This document shows positions 1 through 9,257 of a DNA stretch of 64,000 nt, one piece after another. Both the position numbers and the translations under genes were made by a program. Numbering within the stretch: the first letter of the stretch is position 1; each line of letters starts with the position of its first letter. Source of the DNA: Burkholderiales bacterium (GTDB taxonomy: Bacteria > Pseudomonadota > Gammaproteobacteria > Burkholderiales > Nitrosomonadaceae); NCBI GenBank assembly GCA_024235735.1, contig JACKLU010000007.1, positions 1 through 64,000 of the forward strand. The letters are read 5' to 3'. The notes beneath the pieces were generated by a model. The model saw only the letters and a list, made by a program, of their open reading frames with translations, was not told where the DNA came from and did not search any database.

Positions 1-327
1 GCTCTATTTGTCGAGTGGGAGCAGGAGATTACCCAATACAGTAACGCCAATTTCAAGCGCAGCAGTCAGGAAAAGCTGAACGCGACAAAAAAACATTACC
101 AGCAGCTGATCACCTCAATGAAGAGTGCCGAAGCCAAAATCGCGCCGATTCTCACCGTGTTCAAAGATCAGGTCATGTTTCTGAAGCATAACCTGAATGC
201 GCAGGCGATTTCATCGTTGAAAGGTGAGTTGGGCAACATCGAATCCGATGTATCCATTCTGATTGCTGCGATGGAAAAATCAATCAATGAAGCAAATGCT
301 TTCATTAACACCATGGAGAAAAATTAG
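1..327 (+). CDS. DUF2959 family protein, 3' part
   Basis: The reading frame is open from the first base of the window to a TAG at 325-327, so the gene starts upstream. The visible 108 residues are charged and helical, with heptad-like spacing typical of coiled coils, and end in EANAFINTMEKN. They match my memory of the C-terminal half of DUF2959 proteins, usually periplasmic or lipid-anchored and of unknown function. The ATG at 118 is internal, because the frame before it (beginning LFVEWEQEI) has the same character. No function can be assigned. Confidence 0.7.
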   Translation, partial: ALFVEWEQEITQYSNANFKRSSQEKLNATKKHYQQLITSMKSAEAKIAPILTVFKDQVMFLKHNLNAQAISSLKGELGNIESDVSILIAAMEKSINEANAFINTMEKN

Positions 328-403
328 AACCTTTTGTATTCAGCTGTTATTCATCTTGACCGGCCTATGATTTGATCATACAAATATGATCAGGAGAGAT
401 AAC

Positions 404-757
404 ATGAATACGAGAAAAATGCTGGCAGTATCTGCTATTGGCGCATTGCTTCTTCTCGGCGGGTGTGTGGCGACACCTTATTATGGCGGTGCGGGTTACT
501 ACGGCGGCGGTTATTATGGCGGTTCAAATTATTATGGCAGAACCGGATACGGGTATGGCTATCAACCCGCAGTCCGCAGCAGCATCATCTTCTCGGGCGG
601 GCACAGACACCATAACGGCGGGCACGGTCATTTCCGCGGTGGACACGGACATTCCCATGGCGGCCACGGGCACTTTGGCCGGGGACATCATGGCGGCGGT
701 CATGGCCATTTCGGTGGCGGTCACCGGGGTGGTCATAGAGGGGGGCATCGTCACTGA
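404..757 (+). CDS. Gly/His/Tyr-rich small lipoprotein
   Basis: A 117-residue protein. The N-terminus is a lipoprotein signal (MNTRKML, hydrophobic stretch, lipobox LLGGC), so the mature form should be lipid-anchored at about residue 21. The rest is low complexity: first YGG/YYGG repeats, then HGGHGHF-type repeats to the end. Such histidine runs can bind metal ions, but no function is demonstrated. I place the start at 404, which has an AGGAGA Shine-Dalgarno at 392-397; the in-frame ATG at 386 has none. The gene ends 12 bp before a mobile repeat. Confidence 0.75.
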   Translation: MNTRKMLAVSAIGALLLLGGCVATPYYGGAGYYGGGYYGGSNYYGRTGYGYGYQPAVRSSIIFSGGHRHHNGGHGHFRGGHGHSHGGHGHFGRGHHGGGHGHFGGGHRGGHRGGHRH

Positions 758-769
758 TAATCGATCGGT

Positions 770-910
770 GGAGACCTTTGCACGGCTACTACGCGGCACG
801 CTAATTGCGTTAAAAATTTGCGTAAATGCTCATTTACTCCGTGTAAACTCCGCTTTTTCGCAAATTTTTGCCTTATTCCCGTACCGCTCATGACGCCGTG
901 CAAAGGTCTC
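770..910. repeat. MITE-like palindromic element, family A, copy 1
   Basis: A 141-bp element with 16-bp terminal inverted repeats (GAGACCTTTGCACGGC and its complement) and no coding capacity. It is flanked by an exact 4-bp duplication, CGGT at 766-769 and 911-914. A second copy, over 90% identical by eye, lies at 52202-52343, also with a 4-bp duplication. The short length, inverted ends and target duplication fit a non-autonomous transposon. The ends resemble those of IS5-type elements as I remember them, but no transposase of that type is in the window. Confidence 0.8.
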
Positions 911-921
911 CGGTAATGTCA

Positions 922-974
922 TAAAAGAAAAAACGGCAGGGTGCCTTGACAGTCCGTTAAGCGCATCCTGCCGT
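922..974 (-). terminator. Rho-independent terminator of the GGDEF gene
   Basis: Read on the minus strand, an 8-bp perfect stem (ACGGCAGG/CCTGCCGT, arms 967-974 and 933-940) is followed directly by a T-rich run (complement of 922-932). It lies about 90 bp downstream of the minus-strand gene ending at 1061 and should end its transcript. The loop is long at 26 nt, though part of it can extend the stem. Confidence 0.65.
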
Positions 975-1060
975 AGTGATGATGGTCTGCGCGCTTATCC
1001 TTCGCGCTGATAGTCCGGTAAAAAAACTGTTGATGCCCAATGCTGAAGGGCGCGGTGACC

Positions 1061-2917
1061 TCAAACGGCTTCAAGGATCAAATTTTTTCCGCTCTTTTTG
1101 GCGCGATACAATGCCTCGTCCGCCCGTTTGAAAACCGCTTCCTGCGTTTCATGATCGCCGCATTCCGCGATTCCCGCGCTGAAAGTGATTAGCAGTCTAT
1201 TGTTTTCATGCAGAAAATAACGTTTGGTGAGATTGCGCCGCACGCGGGATATTATTTCAACGGCAGCTTTCAAATTTGTATCGGGCAGCAGCACGACAAA
1301 CTCTTCGCCGCCATACCGCGCGACGATATCGTCGGCCCGCGTGGCGGCTTTTATGGATTCAATCAAAAACACAATGGCTTCATCACCTGCCTTGTGGCCA
1401 TGCGTATCGTTGAGTTTCTTGAAGTTATCGATATCCAGCAAGGCGTAACATAAAGACTGCTGCCGTCGATTGGCGCGCGCGATTTCACGTTCAAACACAC
1501 AATCCAGGCCGCGGCGATTCAGAACACCGGTCAGGTGGTCTTCATGGATTTTCTCGCTGACATGCTGCAATTCGGATTCCAATTGATGGATTTTTCCCTG
1601 TGCGGTTTCCACTTCTGTTCGGGCTGCGATAAATCCGGTGCGGTAATGCTGTGCTTTTTCCTGCATTTTGCGAGTTTCGCTTATGATTTCCACAAGCAGC
1701 TCATTCAGCACTTGCAGATCTTCGGTGTGATTGATGCGATTTGCGCAGTCTTTGATTTTGTCGTTGAAGTCTCCGGTCTCATCAGATAACGCTTCAATAT
1801 TATTGATGAGACCGGTGATCATTTGTTTTAGAATTTCCCGCGAATCACTCAGGTTGCGCTTGATAATGTTTTGTCTTTGCAGAATTTCCTCGAGTTGTGA
1901 TTCTGCTTGAGCAATGGACCGCTGGCTTAATGGCCGGGACATGGTTTCATGCAATTTTGCGATCTGCTCGCTAGCCCACTCATCCTCAATCAGTAATTGC
2001 CGGGCGCCTTCAATAAGCTTGTGAAGCAGACGCAGCAGCCCGCGTTGCAACTTTGCCGTATCTTCGATACTGAATTCGAATTTCTCAAGATACGGTGCAT
2101 AGTCGTAAATGAACTGATCCCTCTCCTGCTTGCTTTGAGCGCGGCGGATTATCTGCGCCAGATCGTTTGTTTCCATCGTAAACGCAGGATCGGAAAGTGG
2201 AATGGTTGCCACATGCTCGAGGATATGCGCCAGCAATTCCGGGAACTGATCGGTGTACTGGCGTGGCATGGCTGATTTCTTCGGCAAATCTGCTGAATCG
2301 TGTTCCTTGCCGGATGGATTGGGTTCAGCTGATGTTATCAGCGGACCAACAGGCTCGCCTGCCAGCACTTCAATTTGATCATTCGCATCGGTGGCCAGAA
2401 TTTTCCACGAGTCTACCAGGGCGTGCAGTTTATCCTGTAGTTCCGCGGGATCATTGGAGAATCGTGACAAAACGCGTTGTAAACCTTCCCGCTTTCTGGC
2501 AGTGGTCAGGTTGCCGTGATTCTTTTCCAATTGTGTCAGAAGCACTTCAATCGTTTTGTTCCATGGCGTGCTGGTGTTTTGCGGGGCCTTTTTGACAGCG
2601 GACGTAATCACATCCTCTGAAGGAACAACCTTGCCTAACAACGTTAATTTATATTTTTCCCAGTCATGATCTCGAATAGCCCGTGCAAGCGTATTGGACA
2701 AATGAATGAGCTCCTGGGTGGAACGTGGAATTTCAGCGGCAAGTTCGGAGAGAAATTTTTTTGCGCTTGCGCACATTTGATTGTTGCCATGCCCGGCTAT
2801 CTCATCGTATGTCTTTTGATAATTGTCGGGTGTCGGTGGAATTCTTAACGAAGCCAGCCGTTGCAAGGCTTCACGCGCTATTGTGGAAGGAGAAGCATCT
2901 TTCAATTTTTTCAACAT
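1061..2917 (-). CDS. Diguanylate cyclase (GGDEF domain)
   Basis: 618 residues. The C-terminal ~165 residues form a GGDEF domain that makes cyclic di-GMP from two GTP. The signature YGGEEF lies near residue 537, preceded by RADD, a match to the RxxD product-inhibition site, so catalysis with feedback inhibition is expected. The domain begins with the usual DHLTGVLNRRGLD. The N-terminal ~440 residues are soluble and mostly helical, with predicted coiled coil just before the GGDEF domain (about 330-450). No membrane segment or recognised sensor domain is visible, so the input signal is unknown. The protein starts MLKKLKD with a weak AAGG upstream. It is a lone gene with its own terminator. Confidence 0.9.
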   Translation of the reverse strand: MLKKLKDASPSTIAREALQRLASLRIPPTPDNYQKTYDEIAGHGNNQMCASAKKFLSELAAEIPRSTQELIHLSNTLARAIRDHDWEKYKLTLLGKVVPSEDVITSAVKKAPQNTSTPWNKTIEVLLTQLEKNHGNLTTARKREGLQRVLSRFSNDPAELQDKLHALVDSWKILATDANDQIEVLAGEPVGPLITSAEPNPSGKEHDSADLPKKSAMPRQYTDQFPELLAHILEHVATIPLSDPAFTMETNDLAQIIRRAQSKQERDQFIYDYAPYLEKFEFSIEDTAKLQRGLLRLLHKLIEGARQLLIEDEWASEQIAKLHETMSRPLSQRSIAQAESQLEEILQRQNIIKRNLSDSREILKQMITGLINNIEALSDETGDFNDKIKDCANRINHTEDLQVLNELLVEIISETRKMQEKAQHYRTGFIAARTEVETAQGKIHQLESELQHVSEKIHEDHLTGVLNRRGLDCVFEREIARANRRQQSLCYALLDIDNFKKLNDTHGHKAGDEAIVFLIESIKAATRADDIVARYGGEEFVVLLPDTNLKAAVEIISRVRRNLTKRYFLHENNRLLITFSAGIAECGDHETQEAVFKRADEALYRAKKSGKNLILEAV

Positions 2918-2947
2918 TGTTTACTGCCTTGTTGGTAGCCAGTTTTT

Positions 2948-3187
2948 ATCCTAAAAACCTCAGTTCACCGTTATCCGCAATGACTAACGGTTATGAATAA
3001 ATAGAACAACCCGAACAATACCCGCTCACCCAAATGGTGAATCGCACGATGGTATTGATAGCACGCCGCTTTTTAATTCCGGCGGCGTTGCAATTCGTTG
3101 TAATAACTTGTTATTACGCCTCATTGCGCTGTGCCGGAAATAAAAACCAACGTACGCTAAATTCCATTCAACCGAGGTTTTTAGGAT
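2948..3187. repeat. Non-coding element with 14-bp inverted ends
   Basis: A 240-bp segment bounded by perfect 14-bp inverted repeats (ATCCTAAAAACCTC at the left, its complement at the right). A subterminal inverted pair CCGTTA/TAACGG lies just inside the left end. No ORF spans it. Its left ~65 bp recur in inverted orientation at 38252-38319. It looks like a transposon-derived non-autonomous element or IS remnant; I see no clear target duplication. The rest of the 2918-3451 intergenic region holds only the presumed promoter of the next gene. Confidence 0.6.
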
Positions 3188-3451
3188 TATTGATTGTGTC
3201 GCAACGTCAATAAGGTATGCATTGCCATTCTCAAAGTATAATGAAAGACTTATTTAGTCGAAGCGACAATTAAATCCCAAAAACGGCTTCATATTTTTTG
3301 TTCTCCTGGTGTGCGTTATACTGAAACCACATCGATTGGCGTGTGGAAGTCACGTTATGGTTTAACCGGGTGATTTGATTTGGCGCGGTTTTTGTGTATC
3401 CTGTACTGGAAAAATAACGTGTTGTCTTGTTTCTGAATTCTTTTCCATTTT

Positions 3452-5431
3452 ATGCATAATCAGTTTTCCAGGGAAATCGCCACTACCGCCAATACTCCGC
3501 ATTGGCTGCCACCTGTACGCGAACCGGAACCCTGGTATAAGTCGCGCAGAATAGTCATTTTTGTTGCGGTGTTTCTGGTATGCGCCTTGCCTGCGCTGAT
3601 TTATGTTTTTAACCGGCCGGCGGTGTATCTCAGTTATGCTACGCTGCTGACAGTAGCCAAAACAGCTATTGATCAATCGAGTAACGATGCAGACATCCAG
3701 CATGTCGCCATCCAGAAACAAATCCTGCTGGGCGCCGAGTTGCTGGCAGAAACTTCCCGCCGGTTGAAGTCCGGGAGTCATGGCGGTGTTTCCATCGACC
3801 TGAATCCGGACGCCGTTCGCCAGATGCTCGACGTCAGGACTGTTGCGGAAACCAATCTGGTTGAAATGGCCGCCGAAGGTCCTGACCCGAAGATGTTGCC
3901 AGCGTTGATTAATACCTGGATTGATGTTTACCTGGATGCCAGAGCCAGGGAAGTGTCCCGTCTGCTGGGCGATACTACGCAAATTCTGCATAGCGAGCTG
4001 GATAGTCTGTCGGAGAAAATAACAATCAAGCGCGCGGAGCTTGAACGATTCAGAAGACATAACGATATTGCATCGATAGAACGGGAAGAAAATGAAGCTT
4101 TGGCGCGTCTGAAGGGCCTGAACGAATCGCTCAATGTTGCCAGCGAAGAAGAAGTCAAGGCAAAAGCCCGGCTGGATGCGATCAATAAGGCAATAGCGCG
4201 CGGTCAGGCGGTGGTGCCGCAGGAAGACACGCGCACACTCAGTCTGCTGGAAAGCCGCGCGCAGGAATTGCGTGAAGAACTGGGCGATCTGAACCGGCGT
4301 TATACGCAGGAATTTCTCAATTTGTCACCGACATTGAAAGTAATTCCAGAGCAACTCGCATTACTGGAAGCTGAAATCAAGCGCATGCGGCAGCAGGGAC
4401 AGGCTGTGGTGCTGTCCGATGCCGAGCAGGAGTATGCCGCAGCACGGCAGGCCGCCCGTGAAATTCGCGCACAGCTCGACGCGCATAAAGCCAAGGCGTC
4501 GGAATTTTCATCGCGATTCGTTGAACATGAGGCGCTGCGGAACGATCTGGAAGGACTGGAATCGCTCTATCGCGAAGGACAGGGAAGGCTTGCTCAGATT
4601 GAAGCCCGCTACTCCGGAAAATATCCGCAGGTCGATGTGATTGAGCGCGCTTTTCTGCCTGGCGCGCCGATTGGCCCGAATTACTGGCGCGATGCCTTGA
4701 TCGCGGTTGCCGGTTCCATGCTGTTCGGTCTGTTCTGTGTCTGGCTGAGTGAATTTCTGACCCGCAAAACCTCGCCCGAGCCGACAGTTAATCTTGCCGG
4801 CGTTCCGCTGTATGAGCCGGATCTGCTGCCCGGTGTACGCGGAAATGCGCTAAAGCCGGTTACGATATTACCGCATCAGCATGCTGTCCTGGACAGTCCG
4901 CAACCCATTGAATTGCCGGTTGAAACAGTTGGTGCAGTGTTCAATAGCGCCGGAAGCAGAGAAAAACTGTTGATTGCGCTACTGCTCAGCGGTCCATCTC
5001 TGGAAGAAATTGCCGCCATCGGCAGGCTGGATATCGATACCGGAAACGGCAAGCTGATTATTCATGGCATCTCACCCAGAACACTGCCGATCAGTCCGGT
5101 AGCACAGTCCCTTTTCGCCAACCCGGCCTGCCAGTTGATCACCCCGTCCGGAGAACCATTGACATCAGCGGATTTAAACGCCCTGCTCGCCTGCGCGGCC
5201 CACGATGCGGGATTGTCCGGGACGGATGAAATAACCGCCGATGCGTTACGGCAGACGTATATCATTTACCTGGTGAAACAGGGAATCCGGCTTGCCGAAC
5301 TCGAAAGCATCATGGGATACCTGCCGCCGACCGAGCTTTCGGCATACGCTGCTTACAGCCCGCCCGGCCAGAAGCGTCCGCTTGAAGAGATCAACCTGCT
5401 TTATCCAGGATTGCAAGGCGTTGCGCTGTAA
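3452..5431 (+). CDS. GumC/Wzz-type polysaccharide chain-length protein with recombinase-like tail
   Basis: 659 residues. An inner-membrane segment at about 31-52, a long periplasmic coiled-coil region (about 170-390) and a second membrane segment at about 410-434 are the layout of GumC/Wzz proteins, which control length and export of exopolysaccharide. The usual cytoplasmic tyrosine-kinase domain (Walker A, Tyr-rich tail) is absent. Instead the last ~160 residues resemble the catalytic domain of tyrosine recombinases: a stretch like LLLSGPSLEEI at the box I position, and ITADALRQTYIIYLVKQG followed by MGYLPPTELSAYAAYSPP at box II. The box I arginine and box II histidine appear to be lost, so recombinase activity is unlikely. 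No other polysaccharide gene lies nearby. No good ribosome-binding site is seen before the ATG. Confidence 0.7.
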   Translation: MHNQFSREIATTANTPHWLPPVREPEPWYKSRRIVIFVAVFLVCALPALIYVFNRPAVYLSYATLLTVAKTAIDQSSNDADIQHVAIQKQILLGAELLAETSRRLKSGSHGGVSIDLNPDAVRQMLDVRTVAETNLVEMAAEGPDPKMLPALINTWIDVYLDARAREVSRLLGDTTQILHSELDSLSEKITIKRAELERFRRHNDIASIEREENEALARLKGLNESLNVASEEEVKAKARLDAINKAIARGQAVVPQEDTRTLSLLESRAQELREELGDLNRRYTQEFLNLSPTLKVIPEQLALLEAEIKRMRQQGQAVVLSDAEQEYAAARQAAREIRAQLDAHKAKASEFSSRFVEHEALRNDLEGLESLYREGQGRLAQIEARYSGKYPQVDVIERAFLPGAPIGPNYWRDALIAVAGSMLFGLFCVWLSEFLTRKTSPEPTVNLAGVPLYEPDLLPGVRGNALKPVTILPHQHAVLDSPQPIELPVETVGAVFNSAGSREKLLIALLLSGPSLEEIAAIGRLDIDTGNGKLIIHGISPRTLPISPVAQSLFANPACQLITPSGEPLTSADLNALLACAAHDAGLSGTDEITADALRQTYIIYLVKQGIRLAELESIMGYLPPTELSAYAAYSPPGQKRPLEEINLLYPGLQGVAL

Positions 5432-5482
5432 ACCAGATGCGCTGAAATCGCAAGTACCAACCCTGTTGACGCCGAACTGTTG

Positions 5483-8174
5483 ATGAATCAGGAAAAAATC
5501 ACACTTTCCCAGCTCGAAGGCTTCCTCTTCAAAGCCGCCGATATCCTGCGCGGCAAAATGGACGCCAGCGAATTCAAGGAATTTATCTTCGGCATGCTGT
5601 TCATCAAGCGTCTGTCGGATGAGTTCGACCGCAAGCGCGCCGTGTTGCGCAGTACTGCTTTCGCTCACCTGAAGGATCAGCCCGATTTGCTGGCGGAATT
5701 GCTCAACGACAAGACCTCCTACGGCGACACCTTCTACGTGCCACCCCGCGCCCGCTGGCACGAGAGTTGGATCGATGAAGAAGGCAACGAGGTGCCGCCG
5801 CTGAAGCATTTGAAGCACGACATCGGCAACATGCTCAACAAGGCCATTGCCGCCATCGAGGACGAAAACGACGCGCTGGCCGGGGTGCTGAAGAACAACA
5901 TCGACTTCAACGCCGTCAAGGGCAAGACCAAGATCGCCGACCAGAAGTGGAAGGACCTGCTCGACCACTTCAACCAGCCCCAGTTCGTGCTGGTCAACGA
6001 CAACTTCGAGTTCCCCGATCTGCTTGGCGCGGCCTACGAATACCTGATCAAGTTTTTCGCCGACAGCGCGGGCAAGAAGGGCGGCGAGTTCTACACCCCC
6101 GCCGAGGTGGTGCGCCTGCTGGTGCAACTCACCAAGCCGCAAGCGGGCAACACCGTGTACGACCCCACGGCCGGCTCGGGCGGTTTCCTGATCCAGGCGC
6201 ATCAATACGTCGAAGAACAGGGCCAGAATCCCGACGACCTCGCCCTCTACGGTCAGGATTCTAACGGTACGGTCTGGTCGATCTGCAACATGAACATGAT
6301 CCTGCATAACATCACCCGTTTCACCATCGAAAACGGGGATACGCTGGAAGACCCACAAATTCTGGAAAACGGCGCGCCGCGCAAGTTCGACCGCGTGCTC
6401 GCCAACCCGCCGTTCTCGCAGAACTACAGCCGCGCCAGCATGACCTTCACCAGCCGCTTCCGCGAGTTTTGCCCGGAAACCGGCAAGAAGGCCGACCTCA
6501 TGTTCGTGCAGCACATGATCGCCAGCCTCAAGTCCGACGGCCACATGGCCACCATCATGCCGCACGGCGTGCTGTTTCGCGGCGGCAAGGAAAAGCTCAT
6601 TCGCGAACTGCTGATCGAAGACGACATCATCGAGGCCATCATCAGCCTGCCGCCCGGCCTGTTCTACGGCACCGGCATCCCGGCCTGCGTGCTGGTGGTG
6701 AACAAGCGCAAGCCCGACGCGCTCAGGAACAAGGTGCTGTTCATCAACGCCGACCGCGAATTCGCCGAAGGCAAAAACCAGAACAAGCTGCGCCCCGAAG
6801 ACATCGAAAAGATCGACCACGTCTTCACCCACAAGCTGACCATCGACAAATACAGCCGCCTGGTGGACAAGGACGAGATCGTCAGCCAGCACGACTACAA
6901 CCTCAACATCCGCCGCTATGTGGACAACACCCCCGCGCCCGAGCCGGAAGACGTGCAGGCCCACCTCATCGGCGGCATCCCGCAGACCGAAGTCGCCGCC
7001 AAGCAAGTCGAGTTCGACAAGTTCGGCGTGCAGCCCGAACGCTTTTTCGAACCGCTGCGTCCCAACTATTTTGCCTTTATTGCCGCGCTGGAAAACAAGC
7101 CCGCCATCAAGACCACGCTGGAAGCCGATGCCTCATTGCAGGCCAAGCTCGCGGCGCATTACGCAGCGCTCGAACAATGGTGGCAGGTGGCGCGCGATGA
7201 TTTCGCCCAACTGCGCGAGGGGCGCAAGCTGCCCGAGGTGCGCAACGAACTGCTCGCCACGATCAAAGCTAAGCTCCAGCCCCTGGGCGTGCTGGACGAA
7301 TTCAAGAGCGCGGGCGTATTCGTCAACTGGTGGCAGGCCATCCGCTACGACCTCAAGACTGTCATCTCCACCGGCTGGCACCACACCCTGATCCCGGACA
7401 ACTATCTCATTACCGAATACTTCCAGGCGGAGGCCGACGAGATCGGGGCGCTGGGGGGCAAGATCAACGAAGCCCAGGGCGAACTGGCCGAGGCCGTCGA
7501 GGCCGCCGCTGAAGCCGCCAGCTTCGAACCGGAAACAGACGAGGGCGAAGAAGGCGAGGCCAAGCTCACCGCAGCCGTCATCAAGAAATACCTCAAGGCG
7601 CTGATCGACGACCTCGCCGATGCCAAGACCGACTCGGCCAAAAAGGAGCGCAAGAAGGTCGAAGACCTGCGCGATGGCGTCAGCGCCATCGAGACCCGCA
7701 TCAAGACCCACAACCGCGTTGAAAACCAAGCAGGACGAGCTGGAACTGAAACTGCGGCTCAAGCGCATTGGCGGTGACGAAGCCAAAGCCGAAACCAACG
7801 GACTCATCGCTCAGGCCACCGCCGCTATGGCCGGGCTGAAACCGGACGTGAAGGAAGAGAAGAAGAAACTCACCGCGCTGCAAAAGGACAAAGCCGCGCT
7901 GGAGCAACGCCTGGCCCGCATCGACGCGCTGCTCGCCGCCATCGGCGGCCAATTGAGCGAGGCAGACGCCAAGCGCCTGATCCTGAAAAAGCTGCACGAC
8001 CTCGCCAACAAGGAACTGCTGCGCTACCTCAACGCCGAAAAACGCGCGCTGCTCGCTATCGTCGAGAACCTGTGGGACAAATACGCGGTGTCGAGTCAGA
8101 CGCTGGAGGCGGAGCGTCAGAACACCTTAGGCGAGCTTCATGGGTTCTTGGGTGCTTTGGGGTATTTGAAATGA
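5483..8174 (+). pseudogene. hsdM: Type I restriction-modification methyltransferase HsdM, frameshifted (system 1)
   Basis: The adenine-N6 methyltransferase subunit of a type I system. The first frame runs 5483 to about 7710 and holds the N-terminal HsdM domain, the S-adenosylmethionine motif DPTAGSGG (about residue 226) and the catalytic NPPF (about residue 307). Near 7713 (CACAACCGCGTT) the sense moves to the +1 frame and continues with a charged coiled coil ending GALGYLK at 8174; one extra C explains it. The region is clearly GC-richer than its neighbours, as expected for acquired DNA. The stop overlaps the hsdS start (ATGA). It begins 52 bp after the previous gene. The catalytic core lies before the frameshift, so the truncated product might retain some function; a sequencing error is equally possible. 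Confidence 0.85.
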
Positions 8175-9233
8175 ACTTCCCGGCAGACTGGCAGAACAAG
8201 CCGCTCGGGTCGGTAATTCTGGATATTGGTGACGGTGGGACACCGAACACCAATAAGAGTGATTATTTTGGTGGCCCAGTTCCTTGGGTGGTGATTCAGG
8301 ACATCAAAAAGCACATTATATCAACGAAAACGACTTTAACGGAGCTTGGACTTAACTCTTGCTCTGCAAAGTTGTGGCCAGTTGGTGCCGTGATCCTTTC
8401 TACTGGTGCCACCATCGGTGAGGTGGGTATCGCAGAAGTGCCTCTTGCTACCAAACAGGGAATACATGGCATCGTCTGCTCCGATGAGCTTTCTAGTGAG
8501 TTTTTGTATTACAAACTCTCCACGCTTCGAGACTTTCTGAGAGCCAATGGACAAGGAAGCACAATCAGAGAGGTGCGAGCGCCATTCATTCGAACGATAC
8601 CGATTGCTTATCCAACAGACAAAACCGAACAAACCAAAGTCGCTGAAGTACTTTCGACGGTGGACCGCGCCATCGAGCAAACCGAGGCCCTCATCGCCAA
8701 GCAGCAGCGCATCAAGACCGGCCTGATGCAGGATTTGCTCTCCAAGGGCATCGACGCGCACGGCAACATCCGCTCCGAAGCCACCCACGCCTTCAAGGAT
8801 TCCCCGCTGGGGAGGATTCCGGTGGAGTGGGATGTGCAGGAGATAAAGTCGTTGCTGGCAGACATAGACCCAGCGATGCGTAGCGGCCCTTTTGGAAGCG
8901 CACTATTGAAGGAAGAGCTGGCTGAGTCCGGAATTCCGTTGCTTGGTATCGACAACGTCTTTCCTGAACAATTTGTTGCCGATTATAAGAGATTTGTTCC
9001 ACCCAAGAAGGCAGAGCAATTAAGAAGATATCTCGTTCGACCTCGTGATCTGATGATTACGATTATGGGGACGGTTGGACGCTGCTGCCTCGTACCGGAT
9101 GAAATCGGGGAAGCTTTGTCATCAAAACATGTATGGACCATATCGATAGACCAAGCGAAATATTCTCCCTACGTTGCTTGTCTCCAGGTTAACCATTCGC
9201 CCTGGGTTCTTAAGCATTTCGCGAAAGATGAAC
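8171..9233 (+). pseudogene. hsdS: Type I specificity subunit HsdS, 3' end cut off by IS66
   Basis: The DNA-recognition subunit partnering the preceding hsdM. It starts at ATG 8171, overlapping the hsdM stop by 4 bp. The first target-recognition domain (about residues 1-160), the central conserved helix (TEQTKVAEVLSTVDRAIEQTEALIAKQQ) and most of the second recognition domain (starting IPVEWDV) are present. After about 354 residues the frame enters the IS66 end at 9234 and runs on to a fortuitous stop at 9286. Typical HsdS proteins are 400-450 residues, so the second conserved helix is missing. No hsdR follows the IS. The recognition domains are lower in GC than the hsdM part, as is common for exchanged specificity domains. 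Confidence 0.85.
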
Positions 9234-9257
9234 GTAAGCATCCAGCGCATCCACCTG

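Noticed and set aside
438..893. 151-codon frame overlapping the Gly/His-rich lipoprotein and the family A repeat
   Set aside because: A shifted reading of low-complexity repeats that runs into a non-coding element; the lipoprotein frame has the ribosome-binding site and signal.
5246..7006. 586-codon minus-strand frame opposite hsdM-1 and the GumC-like 3' end
   Set aside because: It is a GC-rich shadow of the plus-strand hsdM; its text is a repetitive Val/Glu/Gly/His mix without motifs, while the plus strand carries clear methyltransferase motifs.
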